Below, in pieces: positions 1-6,054 of a stretch of DNA of 9,767 bases (the first letter of the stretch is position 1; the number at the start of each line of letters is the position of its first letter). The translations under genes were made by a program, and so were the position numbers. This stretch comes from an uncultured Collinsella sp. (GTDB lineage Bacteria; Actinomycetota; Coriobacteriia; Coriobacteriales; Coriobacteriaceae). Where the stretch lies: NCBI GenBank assembly GCA_902496375.1, contig CABVAS010000043.1:1-9767 (forward strand), written 5' to 3'. The notes under the pieces were generated by a model. It searched no databases. It worked only from the letters and a program-made list of their open reading frames with translations, and had not been told where the DNA came from.

Positions 1-1
1 C

Positions 2-145
2 ATGTGCGCGGTGTTGGCGCTGCTTTCGGCAGATTTTCGTCGCGGTCTTGCGACGCCTGCCGGTGCGGGCGCTGTGGTGCTGGGTCTAGCCCTCAACGTC
101 GTTGCCCTGGTGGTTATCCGGCGCATTATGCGGGTGGAGCTATGA
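2..145 (+). CDS. tadB: TadB-like pilus platform protein, C-terminal end (5' partial)
   Basis: Frame 2 is open from the window edge to a TGA at 143-145 and encodes about 47 residues. A hydrophobic stretch near the end (VVLGLALNVVALVVI) is followed by a short basic tail (RRIMRVEL), as expected for the last membrane helix of a type II secretion F-domain protein. It overlaps the next gene, tadC, by four bases (ATGA at 142-145), the usual tadB-tadC arrangement. In Tad systems TadB and TadC form the inner-membrane platform on which the TadA ATPase assembles the Flp pilus. Only the tail is visible, so the identity rests mainly on position. An ATG at 2-4 lies in frame, but the real start is almost certainly upstream of the window. 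Confidence 0.6.
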   Translation: MCAVLALLSADFRRGLATPAGAGAVVLGLALNVVALVVIRRIMRVEL

Positions 146-783
146 GCGCCCTGGTTGCAGTTGTGGCTTGCCTGTGTGCCCTGAGTGTATTTGTCGCGAC
201 GGGTTTGGATCGGGCGGATGCGCGCAAGATCGCAGGGGCCTGCAAGCGCGAGGCGGTGCTGGTCGCTGCCGCGGGTCGCTCGGTGGTCGATGCCCTGACC
301 GCGCGAGTGAAGGGCGCGGTTGGAGCGGGCGGCCCGGCGCGAGTGTCGCTCGGCGAAGTGTCCGAGATGATCGATGTTGTGCGCTTGGGCCTTTCGGCCG
401 GTCTTTCGTTTGATGCGGCGCTTGAGATTTTCTGCGCCAACCGCCGGTCAGTGCTGGCTCTTCGCCTTGAGCGGGCCTGCATGGCGTGGCGGGTGGGCGT
501 GGGCACGCGTGAGGACGAGTTGTTGGCCGCCGCGCGCGACCTGGACGTGCGAGCGCTCGAGACCTTTGCCATCACGGTGGGGCAGGCGCTCGCCCTGGGT
601 GCCCCACTTGCCGAGACGTTGGCCGCTCAAAGTCGCGAAATCCGTGCGGCTCATCGCGCCGCGGTCGAGCGCGAGATTGAGCGTGCGCCCGTCAAGCTGC
701 TGATTCCCACCGGCACGCTCATCTTGCCGGCGTTGCTTCTGTCCATATTGGGCCCGCTGCTGGGAGCAGGCGGGATGATGTAG
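142..783 (+). CDS. tadC: TadC-like type II secretion F-domain pilus assembly protein
   Basis: This 213-residue protein is a probable inner-membrane platform component of the Flp/Tad pilus machine. It has a hydrophobic N-terminal helix (about residues 2-20) and a soluble alpha-helical region of T2SF type (about 72-185, including VVRLGLSAGLSFDAALEIF and AITVGQALALGAPLAETL). A C-terminal membrane helix (about 187-207) follows the motif ERAPVKLLIPTGTLILPALL, which is typical of TadC. The family is often near 290 residues, so this copy is short and seems to have fewer membrane helices. I chose the ATG at 142 because it overlaps the stop of the upstream tadB-like frame as ATGA; the longer reading from position 4 would be out-of-frame TadB sequence. 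The flp pilin follows after 10 bases. Confidence 0.85.
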   Translation: MSALVAVVACLCALSVFVATGLDRADARKIAGACKREAVLVAAAGRSVVDALTARVKGAVGAGGPARVSLGEVSEMIDVVRLGLSAGLSFDAALEIFCANRRSVLALRLERACMAWRVGVGTREDELLAAARDLDVRALETFAITVGQALALGAPLAETLAAQSREIRAAHRAAVEREIERAPVKLLIPTGTLILPALLLSILGPLLGAGGMM

Positions 784-793
784 GGAGGAATAC

Positions 794-1027
794 ATGAACA
801 CGATGGTCGAAGTTGCTGACAAGGCTTGGAACTGGGCTTTTTGCCGGGCGATTCTCGCTCGCCAGCATGCCAAGGAGCTGTTGCAGGAGGAGAGCGCGCA
901 GGGTACCACCGAGTACGCCATTTTGGTGGGTGTGCTTGTGGTGATCGCGATTATTGCCATCGTTGCATTTAAAGGCAAGGTCCAAGATCTATGGAACGCT
1001 ATCAGCGAGGGCATCAACAGCCTGTAG
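794..1027 (+). CDS. flp: Flp-type major pilin (class III prepilin)
   Basis: This 77-residue protein has the build of a Flp pilin: a hydrophilic leader, a processing motif, one long hydrophobic helix (residues 42-59, AILVGVLVVIAIIAIVAF) and a short polar tail. The motif is EESAQGTTEY. Placing the conserved Glu (E40) at +5 and Tyr at +6 puts cleavage after A35, giving A^QGTTEY. The mature pilin would be about 42 residues, a normal size for Flp subunits that polymerise through the helix. The 35-residue leader is long for the family. A strong Shine-Dalgarno sequence (GGAGGA just after the tadC stop) precedes the ATG by a few bases, which fits high expression of the major subunit. The next gene begins inside its last 37 bases. 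Confidence 0.88.
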   Translation: MNTMVEVADKAWNWAFCRAILARQHAKELLQEESAQGTTEYAILVGVLVVIAIIAIVAFKGKVQDLWNAISEGINSL

Positions 1028-1554
1028 AGGGCGAGCGCCCCATCGGGGTGTTGCTGGTGTTTGCATGCCTGACCGTGGCGATAGCGGCGGTGCTTTGGGG
1101 GCTTAACGCCGCGCGGCAGCAGCGTCCTGGGGCCGCCTTCGATTCGGGCTCAGATTCGGCGGTGGCGTCTCAAAAAGATGAGATGCGAGATGTGGACGAT
1201 TCGGATGTCGCTGTCACGGCGCAAACCTTTCTGCGGACGCTCGACAAGCGGTCTGGCACTGCGACGGATTCGTCTGAGGACAACGCGATTGCGGTCCGGC
1301 TTGCATGGTCCGAGGACCGACCGATGACCGAGGCAGCGGCGGATATGTTACGCGCCTACCGCGAGGTGCCAACGGCCCAGCTCGCCCTGAGCGGCTATCT
1401 CGATATTAAGGGCAACGTATGGGGCGCCATCGTGCGCGATGGGCGCGGCTGGGTCGATATGGTGACGGTTGCCGCGGATGCTGGCGATGCTTCGTGTCGT
1501 CTGCGCGCCGTGCGTCTGGTCCCGCAAACAATAAGCTCAAAGAAGGGATCGTGA
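991..1554 (+). CDS. Unrecognised single-pass membrane protein of the Tad operon
   Basis: I do not recognise a family for this 187-residue protein. It has a short charged N-terminus with a basic stretch, one membrane helix (about residues 18-38) and then an outward-facing domain of about 145 residues that starts with an acidic, Ser/Asp-rich linker (45-75). The end is a compact-looking region with alternating hydrophobic residues (about 131-180, including LALSGYLDIKGNVWGAIV). The topology, cytoplasmic N-terminus and outside C-terminus, suits a pilus-associated or assembly factor. The ATG at 991 lies inside flp (37-base overlap) with a purine-rich AAGG upstream. A GTG at 1048, after the flp stop, is an alternative start but would remove the basic N-terminus. 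The stop is one base before the next ATG, so it sits inside the operon. Confidence 0.75.
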   Translation: MERYQRGHQQPVEGERPIGVLLVFACLTVAIAAVLWGLNAARQQRPGAAFDSGSDSAVASQKDEMRDVDDSDVAVTAQTFLRTLDKRSGTATDSSEDNAIAVRLAWSEDRPMTEAAADMLRAYREVPTAQLALSGYLDIKGNVWGAIVRDGRGWVDMVTVAADAGDASCRLRAVRLVPQTISSKKGS

Positions 1555-1555
1555 A

Positions 1556-1774
1556 ATGCATGGCATTCTGCGTGAGGAATCTGCCCAGGCGACGGTCGAA
1601 TACGCCATCGTCACGGTGGCGCTGTTATCGATCGTGCTGGCGATTGTGGGACTTTGGCGTGCTGGCACCGATGGACGCTTGGCGGCGCTGGTTGAGCGGG
1701 CGGCATCCCATGGCGTTGCCTCGACGTCGGTTATCGACGCCGCTACGGGCGCTAAGGACATCGCGTTGTATTGA
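1556..1774 (+). CDS. Small pilin-like / pseudopilin protein
   Basis: This 72-residue protein has a short basic-acidic leader (MHGILREESA), the processing motif A10^QATVEY with Glu at +5, and a hydrophobic helix (about residues 17-34). A polar, partly helical tail of about 38 residues follows. The motif nearly repeats that of the Flp pilin (SAQGTTEY), so the same prepilin peptidase probably cleaves it. The mature protein would be about 62 residues, larger than the Flp subunit but much smaller than a TadE protein, so a minor pilin or second Flp-like subunit is the best guess. A GAAGGG ribosome binding site (about 1542-1547) precedes the ATG, which is one base after the preceding stop. The next gene starts within or at its end. 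Confidence 0.8.
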   Translation: MHGILREESAQATVEYAIVTVALLSIVLAIVGLWRAGTDGRLAALVERAASHGVASTSVIDAATGAKDIALY

Positions 1775-2246
1775 TATCGCGCGCGAGGACCGGGCGCAGT
1801 CTACGGTCGAGGCCGCTTTTTTGCTGCCGACGTTTCTGACGCTCATCCTTCTCGCACTGCAACCGGTGTGCCTGCTTTATACGCGCGCGGTCATGGAGTC
1901 TGCCGCCGCCGAGACCGCGCGGCTCATGACCACGACGACGGCGGAGGACGACGATCTTAAGGAGTTCACCCTCCGCCGGCTTGCCGCAGTGCCCAACGTT
2001 TCGATCTTTCATGCCGGCGGGCCGTTGTCGTGGGATGTCGAGCTTAGCCGGGCCGATGCGGGCGGCGTCTCGTCCGTGTCCGTTTCCGGCGAGGTCAAGC
2101 CGTTGCCTGTGATCGGTGCGTTTGCGCAGGTTATGGGTGGTACCGCCGAGGGCGGCTACGTTGAGCTCAAGGTCGATGTCTCGTATCAATCACGTCCCGA
2201 ATGGCTGGAGGGAGATTATGATTCGTGGATTGCTGCATGGGATTAA
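1710..2246 (+). CDS. TadE-like pseudopilin
   Basis: TadE-family minor pseudopilin of the Flp pilus, probably processed by the prepilin peptidase and placed in the inner membrane with its C-terminal part outside. The core is EDRAQSTVEAAFLL, again A^Q-x-T-x-E with Glu at +5, then a hydrophobic helix (LLPTFLTLILLALQPVCLLY) and ESAAAETARLM, typical of TadE after the helix. The remaining 110 or so residues form a variable domain. The start is uncertain. ATG 1710 is the closest canonical start; it gives 178 residues, a long basic leader and a 65-base overlap with the previous gene. An ATT at 1770, overlapping the previous stop by one base and preceded by AAGGA at 1754-1758, would give 158 residues and a short leader like those of its paralogues. 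The gene overlaps the next one by 29 bases. Confidence 0.82.
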   Translation: MALPRRRLSTPLRALRTSRCIDIAREDRAQSTVEAAFLLPTFLTLILLALQPVCLLYTRAVMESAAAETARLMTTTTAEDDDLKEFTLRRLAAVPNVSIFHAGGPLSWDVELSRADAGGVSSVSVSGEVKPLPVIGAFAQVMGGTAEGGYVELKVDVSYQSRPEWLEGDYDSWIAAWD

Positions 2247-4371
2247 GCGTTTCTGGTCTAGACGCGTTTTGACGCGCCGTCCGAGCTGCCATCGCAAGCG
2301 AGGCGGCTTTATGGGCCGCGCCGGTATCGACCTGTTTATCGAAGACGGTGCCTACACCACGCTTTCTTCTGCCGTGGTCATCCTAGTGGTGCTCACGTTG
2401 TTGTTTTCGTCGACCGCGGCGATATGGAGCATGTCGCGTGCCGGGGATACCCAGGTGGCGGCCGATAGCGGCGCGTTGGCGGGTGCCAACGTGGTGTCGT
2501 CCTATCACACGGCTGCCACGGTGGTTGATGCGAGCATCTTGAGTCTGGGGCTAGCGGGGTTTGCCACAATCGGGACGGGCCTGGTTGCCATTCTCATCCC
2601 AGGTGCCGAACCAGTTGCCGGCAATATGGTCGACACCGGGATTGAGATCATTAAAACGCGCAATAAGTTTGCCAAAAGCGCATCGGAAGGCTTGCAGAAA
2701 ATCGAGACGGCTCTGCCGTATCTGATTGCCGCGCGTGCCACGCAGGCGGTATCGGCGCAGGATACCGATAGTGTGGCCTATACCGGTACGGCGCTTGCCG
2801 TGCCCAGGACATCCGAGTCGGACTTCGCTGCGCTCAAAGGGTCAGAGATCTCGACCGATACCATTAAAGACACATCAGATGATTTAGAGCGTGCGGTCGA
2901 GGAGTTGCGGAAGGCTTCTGAGGACACGGCGAAGGCTAAAGAGCGCGCTTGGCTGGCGGATTGTGGCGGGTCGGACGAGAGTTCGATTGGCAAGTACTCG
3001 TGTATGTGGGAGCGTGCGAAAAAACTAGCAGAACTATCTGACAGTCAGAACCGTCATGAAAAGTCGAGCATCACATGGGAGCCGCAAATAGCGCTCGATC
3101 GCGCGAAAATCTATTACCGGCAGCGCTTGGCGAATGAAAAACCTCAGGGATCGAGCGTCGAGATGAAGGCGGAGTCGGCGGCGCGCAAGGCGTTTTACAC
3201 CTATGCGAGTACAGAGGTCAATCGTGCATATGTAACCGAGGACGGAGATGAAGTTACTTCCCATATCCCGCTGTTGCCGCGCAACGCTGACGAGGTGCGA
3301 GCGACGGAACTCTATACCGATGCGGCGTGGCCAACCAGCGCCATCGATGGCAAGACGTATCTGCATTACGGAACGAGTTGCCCCAACTATAAGAAGGGGT
3401 CGCCAGGCGGGTTAGCCTCGGTTGCTGATTATGACGGACAGGACAGATGCAACAGATGCCATTTTGGCGTTTCGTCGCTCGGTGCCGTTGCAGCGCCTTC
3501 GACTTCTATCGAAAACGGCTTTGAGTACCACTTCGATAAGTTCAAAGAGGCCCTGGAAGACTACGTCGAATGCCGCAACAAAGAGCTCGAGCTCGAGCGT
3601 CAGACCGAGGATGAGGCCGACCGTGCGGGCAATGCGTTTGACCAGGCCATCAAGGAGCTTTCCGGCGAGCGCCCGCGTATCGCCCCGCCCGGTCGCAACG
3701 GCGTGGTTGCCCTTGCGGTTTCGGGTGCCATCTCGAGCCCCGATGAGCTCAACTCTTCGTTTAACACGGCAGTCAGGCTTGGCGATCGCGGTGCTATCTC
3801 TGCCGCGGTGCTGGCGCCCGATGAGGCGGCGGCGCAAAACAACGTGCTTTCGCGATTTTTCTCGACATTGAAGGAACGCTCGGGCGGCGTTGCCGGCGTA
3901 CTCGATGGCGTCATGGATGTTTGGGGACGGCTGCTCGTAGGATACGGTGATATCCAAGGTTCGGCCGACGAACTTATGGACGAGATGATTAAGGGCCTAG
4001 GAGGGGGCAGCGGCGCGTTGGGTTCCATCGCATCGTGGCTCGGCGATACCGTTTCGGCGTCCGTGGCGGCGTTGGGCCTGGAGCCGTGCGACTTGCGCCT
4101 GCGAAAGCCGGTGCTGACCGATTCCGCAAATGTCATTAAGAGCCCGGGGTCTGACATTGCGGGTCTCTCTCAAGCGCAAGACAAACTGCGAAGTATTCCG
4201 TTGGGCGTGACCGATCCCAAGGCGCTTTGCGAGGCGTTGGAATATCAAGTCGAACGCACCATTAGCGGTACGGTGTTCACACTTGCGGAGATTCCTCTGC
4301 CCGGCGGCGGCTCCATCCCGCTCACCGTCGATGTCGCCACGCTGGTTGGCGCTCTGGGCGGTGGGTCGTAA
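2218..4371 (+). CDS. TadG-like Flp pilus assembly protein, large
   Basis: This 717-residue protein has a basic N-terminus (about 1-35), one clear membrane helix (about 49-70, SSAVVILVVLTLLFSSTAAIW) and then DTQVAADSGALAGA, the signature that follows the helix in TadE/TadG-like proteins. A second hydrophobic segment lies at about 105-131. A charged, coiled-coil-like stretch (about 215-245) and a large outward domain follow. The extracellular part carries several cysteines, including a CNRCH cluster, so disulfides or metal binding are possible. TadG-like proteins are thought to help anchor the pilus to the envelope. At the site equivalent to the processing motif (EDGAYTTLSS) the +5 Glu is absent, so cleavage is unlikely. 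ATG 2218 is chosen because GGAGGGAG ends five bases upstream; this start lies inside the upstream gene. The stop overlaps the next ATG by one base (TAATG). Confidence 0.82.
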   Translation: MIRGLLHGIKRFWSRRVLTRRPSCHRKRGGFMGRAGIDLFIEDGAYTTLSSAVVILVVLTLLFSSTAAIWSMSRAGDTQVAADSGALAGANVVSSYHTAATVVDASILSLGLAGFATIGTGLVAILIPGAEPVAGNMVDTGIEIIKTRNKFAKSASEGLQKIETALPYLIAARATQAVSAQDTDSVAYTGTALAVPRTSESDFAALKGSEISTDTIKDTSDDLERAVEELRKASEDTAKAKERAWLADCGGSDESSIGKYSCMWERAKKLAELSDSQNRHEKSSITWEPQIALDRAKIYYRQRLANEKPQGSSVEMKAESAARKAFYTYASTEVNRAYVTEDGDEVTSHIPLLPRNADEVRATELYTDAAWPTSAIDGKTYLHYGTSCPNYKKGSPGGLASVADYDGQDRCNRCHFGVSSLGAVAAPSTSIENGFEYHFDKFKEALEDYVECRNKELELERQTEDEADRAGNAFDQAIKELSGERPRIAPPGRNGVVALAVSGAISSPDELNSSFNTAVRLGDRGAISAAVLAPDEAAAQNNVLSRFFSTLKERSGGVAGVLDGVMDVWGRLLVGYGDIQGSADELMDEMIKGLGGGSGALGSIASWLGDTVSASVAALGLEPCDLRLRKPVLTDSANVIKSPGSDIAGLSQAQDKLRSIPLGVTDPKALCEALEYQVERTISGTVFTLAEIPLPGGGSIPLTVDVATLVGALGGGS

Positions 4372-4847
4372 TGAGTATCCGCATGCGTCTGCGCGAGGAG
4401 CGCGCCCAAGCGACGGTTGAGATGGCAGTGGTTACGCCCGTTTTGCTGGTGCTGGCACTCGTCGTGTACAACGTCATGATCTTTGCCAGCGCTGTCGCGC
4501 GCTTCGACCGCGTGGTGCCCGACATCGTGTTGGCGCACGCCGTGGCGTCGGAGGGGGAGGGCGACGAAAGCTCTGCCGATGCCTCGGCGACGGTTCAGAC
4601 TCAAATTCTGAATGCCATGGAAGGCTATGACTTGCAGATCGAAGTGTCGAGCGAGCAAGGCGCGAAGGCATTGGATGGTGGCCTGCTCTCCCTATCCGGT
4701 ACGTTTAGGACCTACACCTGCACCATGCACTATGAGCCGTGGCCGACTTCTCTCAGCATCGCTGGCGTTTTGCTGGGGGCGCCGACAACGTTGTCGCACG
4801 AGCGCGCGGTGACGGTCGATCCATGGCGTCCGGGGGTGGTCATGTGA
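4371..4847 (+). CDS. TadE-like pseudopilin, second copy
   Basis: This 158-residue protein is paralogous in layout to the TadE-like gene upstream of tadG. A 12-residue basic leader (MSIRMRLREERA) is followed by the processing motif A^QATVEM with Glu17 at +5, a hydrophobic helix (about 19-40, VVTPVLLVLALVVYNVMIFA) and an extracytoplasmic domain of about 115 residues. A Ser/Asp/Glu-rich linker lies at about 60-72. The TP inside the helix (VVTPVLLVLAL) is characteristic of TadE. It is probably a minor pilus component processed like Flp. Its ATG overlaps the preceding TAA by one base, so it is probably translationally coupled to the TadG-like gene, and its TGA overlaps the start of the DUF192 gene. 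Confidence 0.85.
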   Translation: MSIRMRLREERAQATVEMAVVTPVLLVLALVVYNVMIFASAVARFDRVVPDIVLAHAVASEGEGDESSADASATVQTQILNAMEGYDLQIEVSSEQGAKALDGGLLSLSGTFRTYTCTMHYEPWPTSLSIAGVLLGAPTTLSHERAVTVDPWRPGVVM

Positions 4848-5203
4848 CCGCGGTCTCGTCCTACATCGCCTACGCGCGGGCACTCAACAGGCTGGGTTGG
4901 ACGCCGGCCGAGTTTGTGGTGGCGGAGTCGTTTGTCGTGCGCCTGCGCGGCATGCTGGGACGGCGTCCGGTTGCCGCCAACGGCCTGCCGCTCGTCATGG
5001 CGTTTCCACGCTGCTCTTCGGTCCATACGTGTTTTATGGCCTATCCCATCGACATCGCCTTCATCAATCGCGACGGCAATATCCTCGCGCGCTACGAAAA
5101 CGTACGTCCCTGGTGTATGTGCTCCTGCCCCGGCGCCTGGGCGGTATTGGAACGCCCTTCAATCCTCGCTACACCTCCCGCCCTCCAACAAGTGCCGGCG
5201 TAA
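4844..5203 (+). CDS. DUF192 family protein at the end of the Tad operon
   Basis: About 119 residues with the DUF192 core: RLRGMLGRRP near the start, then LPLVMAFPRCSSVHTCFM, then the family hallmark YPIDIAFINRDGNILARYENV, and a final AWAVLERPS. DUF192 proteins are small beta-rich domains of unknown molecular function, often secreted. No signal peptide is visible here, so this copy may be cytoplasmic. It is cysteine-rich, with CMCSC near the C-terminal third. I prefer the GTG start at 4844 because it overlaps the upstream TGA as GTGA and a G-rich tract (GGGGGTGG, 4831-4838) sits at ribosome-binding distance. An in-frame ATG at 4823 would add seven residues (MASGGGH). A functional link to the pilus is inferred only from position. 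Confidence 0.8.
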   Translation: MTAVSSYIAYARALNRLGWTPAEFVVAESFVVRLRGMLGRRPVAANGLPLVMAFPRCSSVHTCFMAYPIDIAFINRDGNILARYENVRPWCMCSCPGAWAVLERPSILATPPALQQVPA

Positions 5204-5222
5204 GAGATTGGCGACAGCGGAC

Positions 5223-5237
5223 TTTCGTCATACGAAA
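5223..5237. promoter_or_regulatory. Perfect inverted repeat, possible operator of the toxin-antitoxin pair
   Basis: TTTCGT and ACGAAA are perfect 6-bp inverted arms around a CAT spacer. The site lies 26 bases upstream of the first gene of the pair and just before a possible -10 box (TAAGAT, 5243-5248). Autoregulated toxin-antitoxin operons usually have such a palindrome where the ribbon-helix-helix antitoxin binds. The -35 region is not convincing, so the promoter assignment is tentative. Confidence 0.4.
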
Positions 5238-5262
5238 TTGGGTAAGATGGAGGAGAAGGTGC

Positions 5263-5529
5263 ATGGATGTTGAGATCCATCCGAACGCCAAAAAACACTT
5301 GACGGAAAAGCAGGTACTAGGTGCCTGGTTCGCGGTTACTGAGTGCATTCGCCGCGAGTCGGAGGACGAGCCGCCGAGATGGCTTGCCATTGGATGGCTT
5401 CCAGATGGTCGAAGTGTGGAACTTGTTGCGGTCGAACTAATTCGTGGATGGCTCATTATTCATACCCTGTCTCCGGTTCAGAAGAAATTCTGGCAAGAGA
5501 TCGAGCGAGCTCGGCAGAGGGGTCGATGA
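5263..5529 (+). CDS. Small BrnT/RelE-like putative toxin
   Basis: This 88-residue protein starts with VEIHPNAKKHLTEKQV, has a central RWLAIGWLPDGRSVELVAV segment, then WLIIHTLSPVQKKFW and a basic tail. The order (N-terminal helical HPNAKKH..., a strand pair around a GR turn, a final strand with a basic helix) resembles small ribonuclease toxins of the BrnT/RelE fold group. I cannot align it residue by residue, and no catalytic set is proven. The ATG at 5263 follows a strong GGAGGAGAAGG ribosome binding site at 5249-5259. Toxin-first order, a four-base ATGA overlap with a downstream ribbon-helix-helix gene, and small size all fit a type II toxin-antitoxin operon. Target and activity are inferred only. 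Confidence 0.65.
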   Translation: MDVEIHPNAKKHLTEKQVLGAWFAVTECIRRESEDEPPRWLAIGWLPDGRSVELVAVELIRGWLIIHTLSPVQKKFWQEIERARQRGR

Positions 5530-5813
5530 TGGGCAAGACGTATACGGCCGCTAATGGTCAGGTTGTAACGGATGAAATGATTGACGCGTGGTGCGAGTCG
5601 TACGAGCGCGGAGAGTTTCCGGATGGCGAACACACCGTTGGTGGGATCGTGCATGGACGGCCCCCGCTCTCAGGTGAGGGGACGGCAACGCTGTCGGTCA
5701 AGATTCCTCTGGGAATGAAGGAGGCCATTCGTCGACGGGCGGCTGCCGAGGGGATGACGCCAAGTGAGTTTGCCCGTGCGGCTCTGAGCGAAAAACTTCT
5801 TGCTGCCGGCTGA
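5526..5813 (+). CDS. Ribbon-helix-helix putative antitoxin
   Basis: This 95-residue protein has two parts. Residues 1-50 (YTAANGQVVTDEMIDAWCES, then a stretch ending in GRPPLS) match a partner-binding N-terminus I recall from actinobacterial antitoxins. Residues 53-93 form a CopG/Arc-type ribbon-helix-helix: strand TATLSVKIP, helix LGMKEAIRRRAAAEG, turn MTPSE, helix FARAALSEKLL. Such proteins bind palindromic operators as dimers and neutralise the toxin encoded next to them, which suits the inverted repeat upstream of the pair. The ATG at 5526 overlaps the upstream stop (ATGA); a second ATG at 5529 is better spaced from the GAGGGG tract, so the true start could be either. Confidence 0.72.
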   Translation: MMGKTYTAANGQVVTDEMIDAWCESYERGEFPDGEHTVGGIVHGRPPLSGEGTATLSVKIPLGMKEAIRRRAAAEGMTPSEFARAALSEKLLAAG

Positions 5814-5837
5814 TGCCTCTGACGTGCCGATTTATAG

Positions 5838-5878
5838 AACCGAGGCTGTGCTCAAAAACTTTTTTAAAATTCTCGGTT
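5838..5878. repeat. Inverted repeat around an A/T tract between the antitoxin gene and the tRNA promoter
   Basis: AACCGAG (5838-5844) and CTCGGTT (5872-5878) are perfect 7-bp arms around a 27-base centre that contains AAAAAC next to TTTTTT. It could act as a weak terminator for the preceding operon, but no T-tract follows the 3' arm. The A/T-rich centre is at least as well explained as an UP element of the tRNA promoter. Confidence 0.35.
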
Positions 5879-5904
5879 GACCGGAACGCGTCCTTGGTTA
5901 TACT
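5852..5904 (+). promoter_or_regulatory. Sigma70-type promoter of tRNA-Phe with upstream A/T-rich tract
   Basis: A -35 box TTGACC (5877-5882) and a -10 box TATACT (5899-5904) are 16 bp apart. The run of A and T at about 5853-5870 lies at roughly -41 to -58 from the predicted start near 5911, where UP elements of stable-RNA promoters are found. The predicted transcript would begin at the hairpin GCCTTGAAACAAGGC (5911-5925). Confidence 0.75.
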
Positions 5905-5910
5905 AATCAA

Positions 5911-5925
5911 GCCTTGAAACAAGGC
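5911..5925 (+). other. Short hairpin at the predicted 5' end of the pre-tRNA
   Basis: GCCTTG and CAAGGC pair perfectly around an AAA loop. The hairpin sits six bases after the -10 box, at the expected +1, and 11 bases before the mature tRNA 5' end. It may protect or present the leader to RNase P. No T-tract follows, so it is not a terminator. Confidence 0.45.
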
Positions 5926-5936
5926 ACACCTCAAAT

Positions 5937-5991
<55 letters not shown>

Positions 5992-6009
<18 letters not shown>

Positions 6010-6054
6010 CCTTGAATTGACTAGGACCTCTGCAAAGGGGTCCTTTTCTTTTAT
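5992..6054 (+). repeat. 63-bp direct repeat, copy 1 (tRNA-Phe 3' end plus terminator)
   Basis: This stretch starts in the T loop of tRNA-Phe (CGATTCCC), covers the rest of the tRNA and the rho-independent terminator, and ends at TTTTAT. I compared it base by base with 6178-6240 and found them identical over all 63 positions. The bases flanking the two copies differ (T versus G on the left, A versus G on the right), so the repeat limits are exact. It resembles the left att site of an element integrated in a tRNA gene. Confidence 0.92.
6023..6052 (+). terminator. Rho-independent terminator of tRNA-Phe
   Basis: AGGACCTC (6023-6030) pairs with GGGGTCCT (6037-6044), eight pairs with one wobble, around a TGCAAA loop. 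The run TTTCTTTT follows. It lies 13 bases after the tRNA discriminator base. Confidence 0.85.

Noticed and set aside
126..1017. Minus-strand frames opposite tadC and flp
   Set aside because: They lie antisense to well-supported genes, lack ribosome binding sites and encode Arg/Ser/Ala/Thr-rich low-complexity sequence.
1419..1709. Upstream extension of the TadE-like frame to ATG 1419
   Set aside because: The extension is an out-of-frame reading of the membrane protein and small pilin genes, rich in Arg and Trp, with no relation to TadE leaders.
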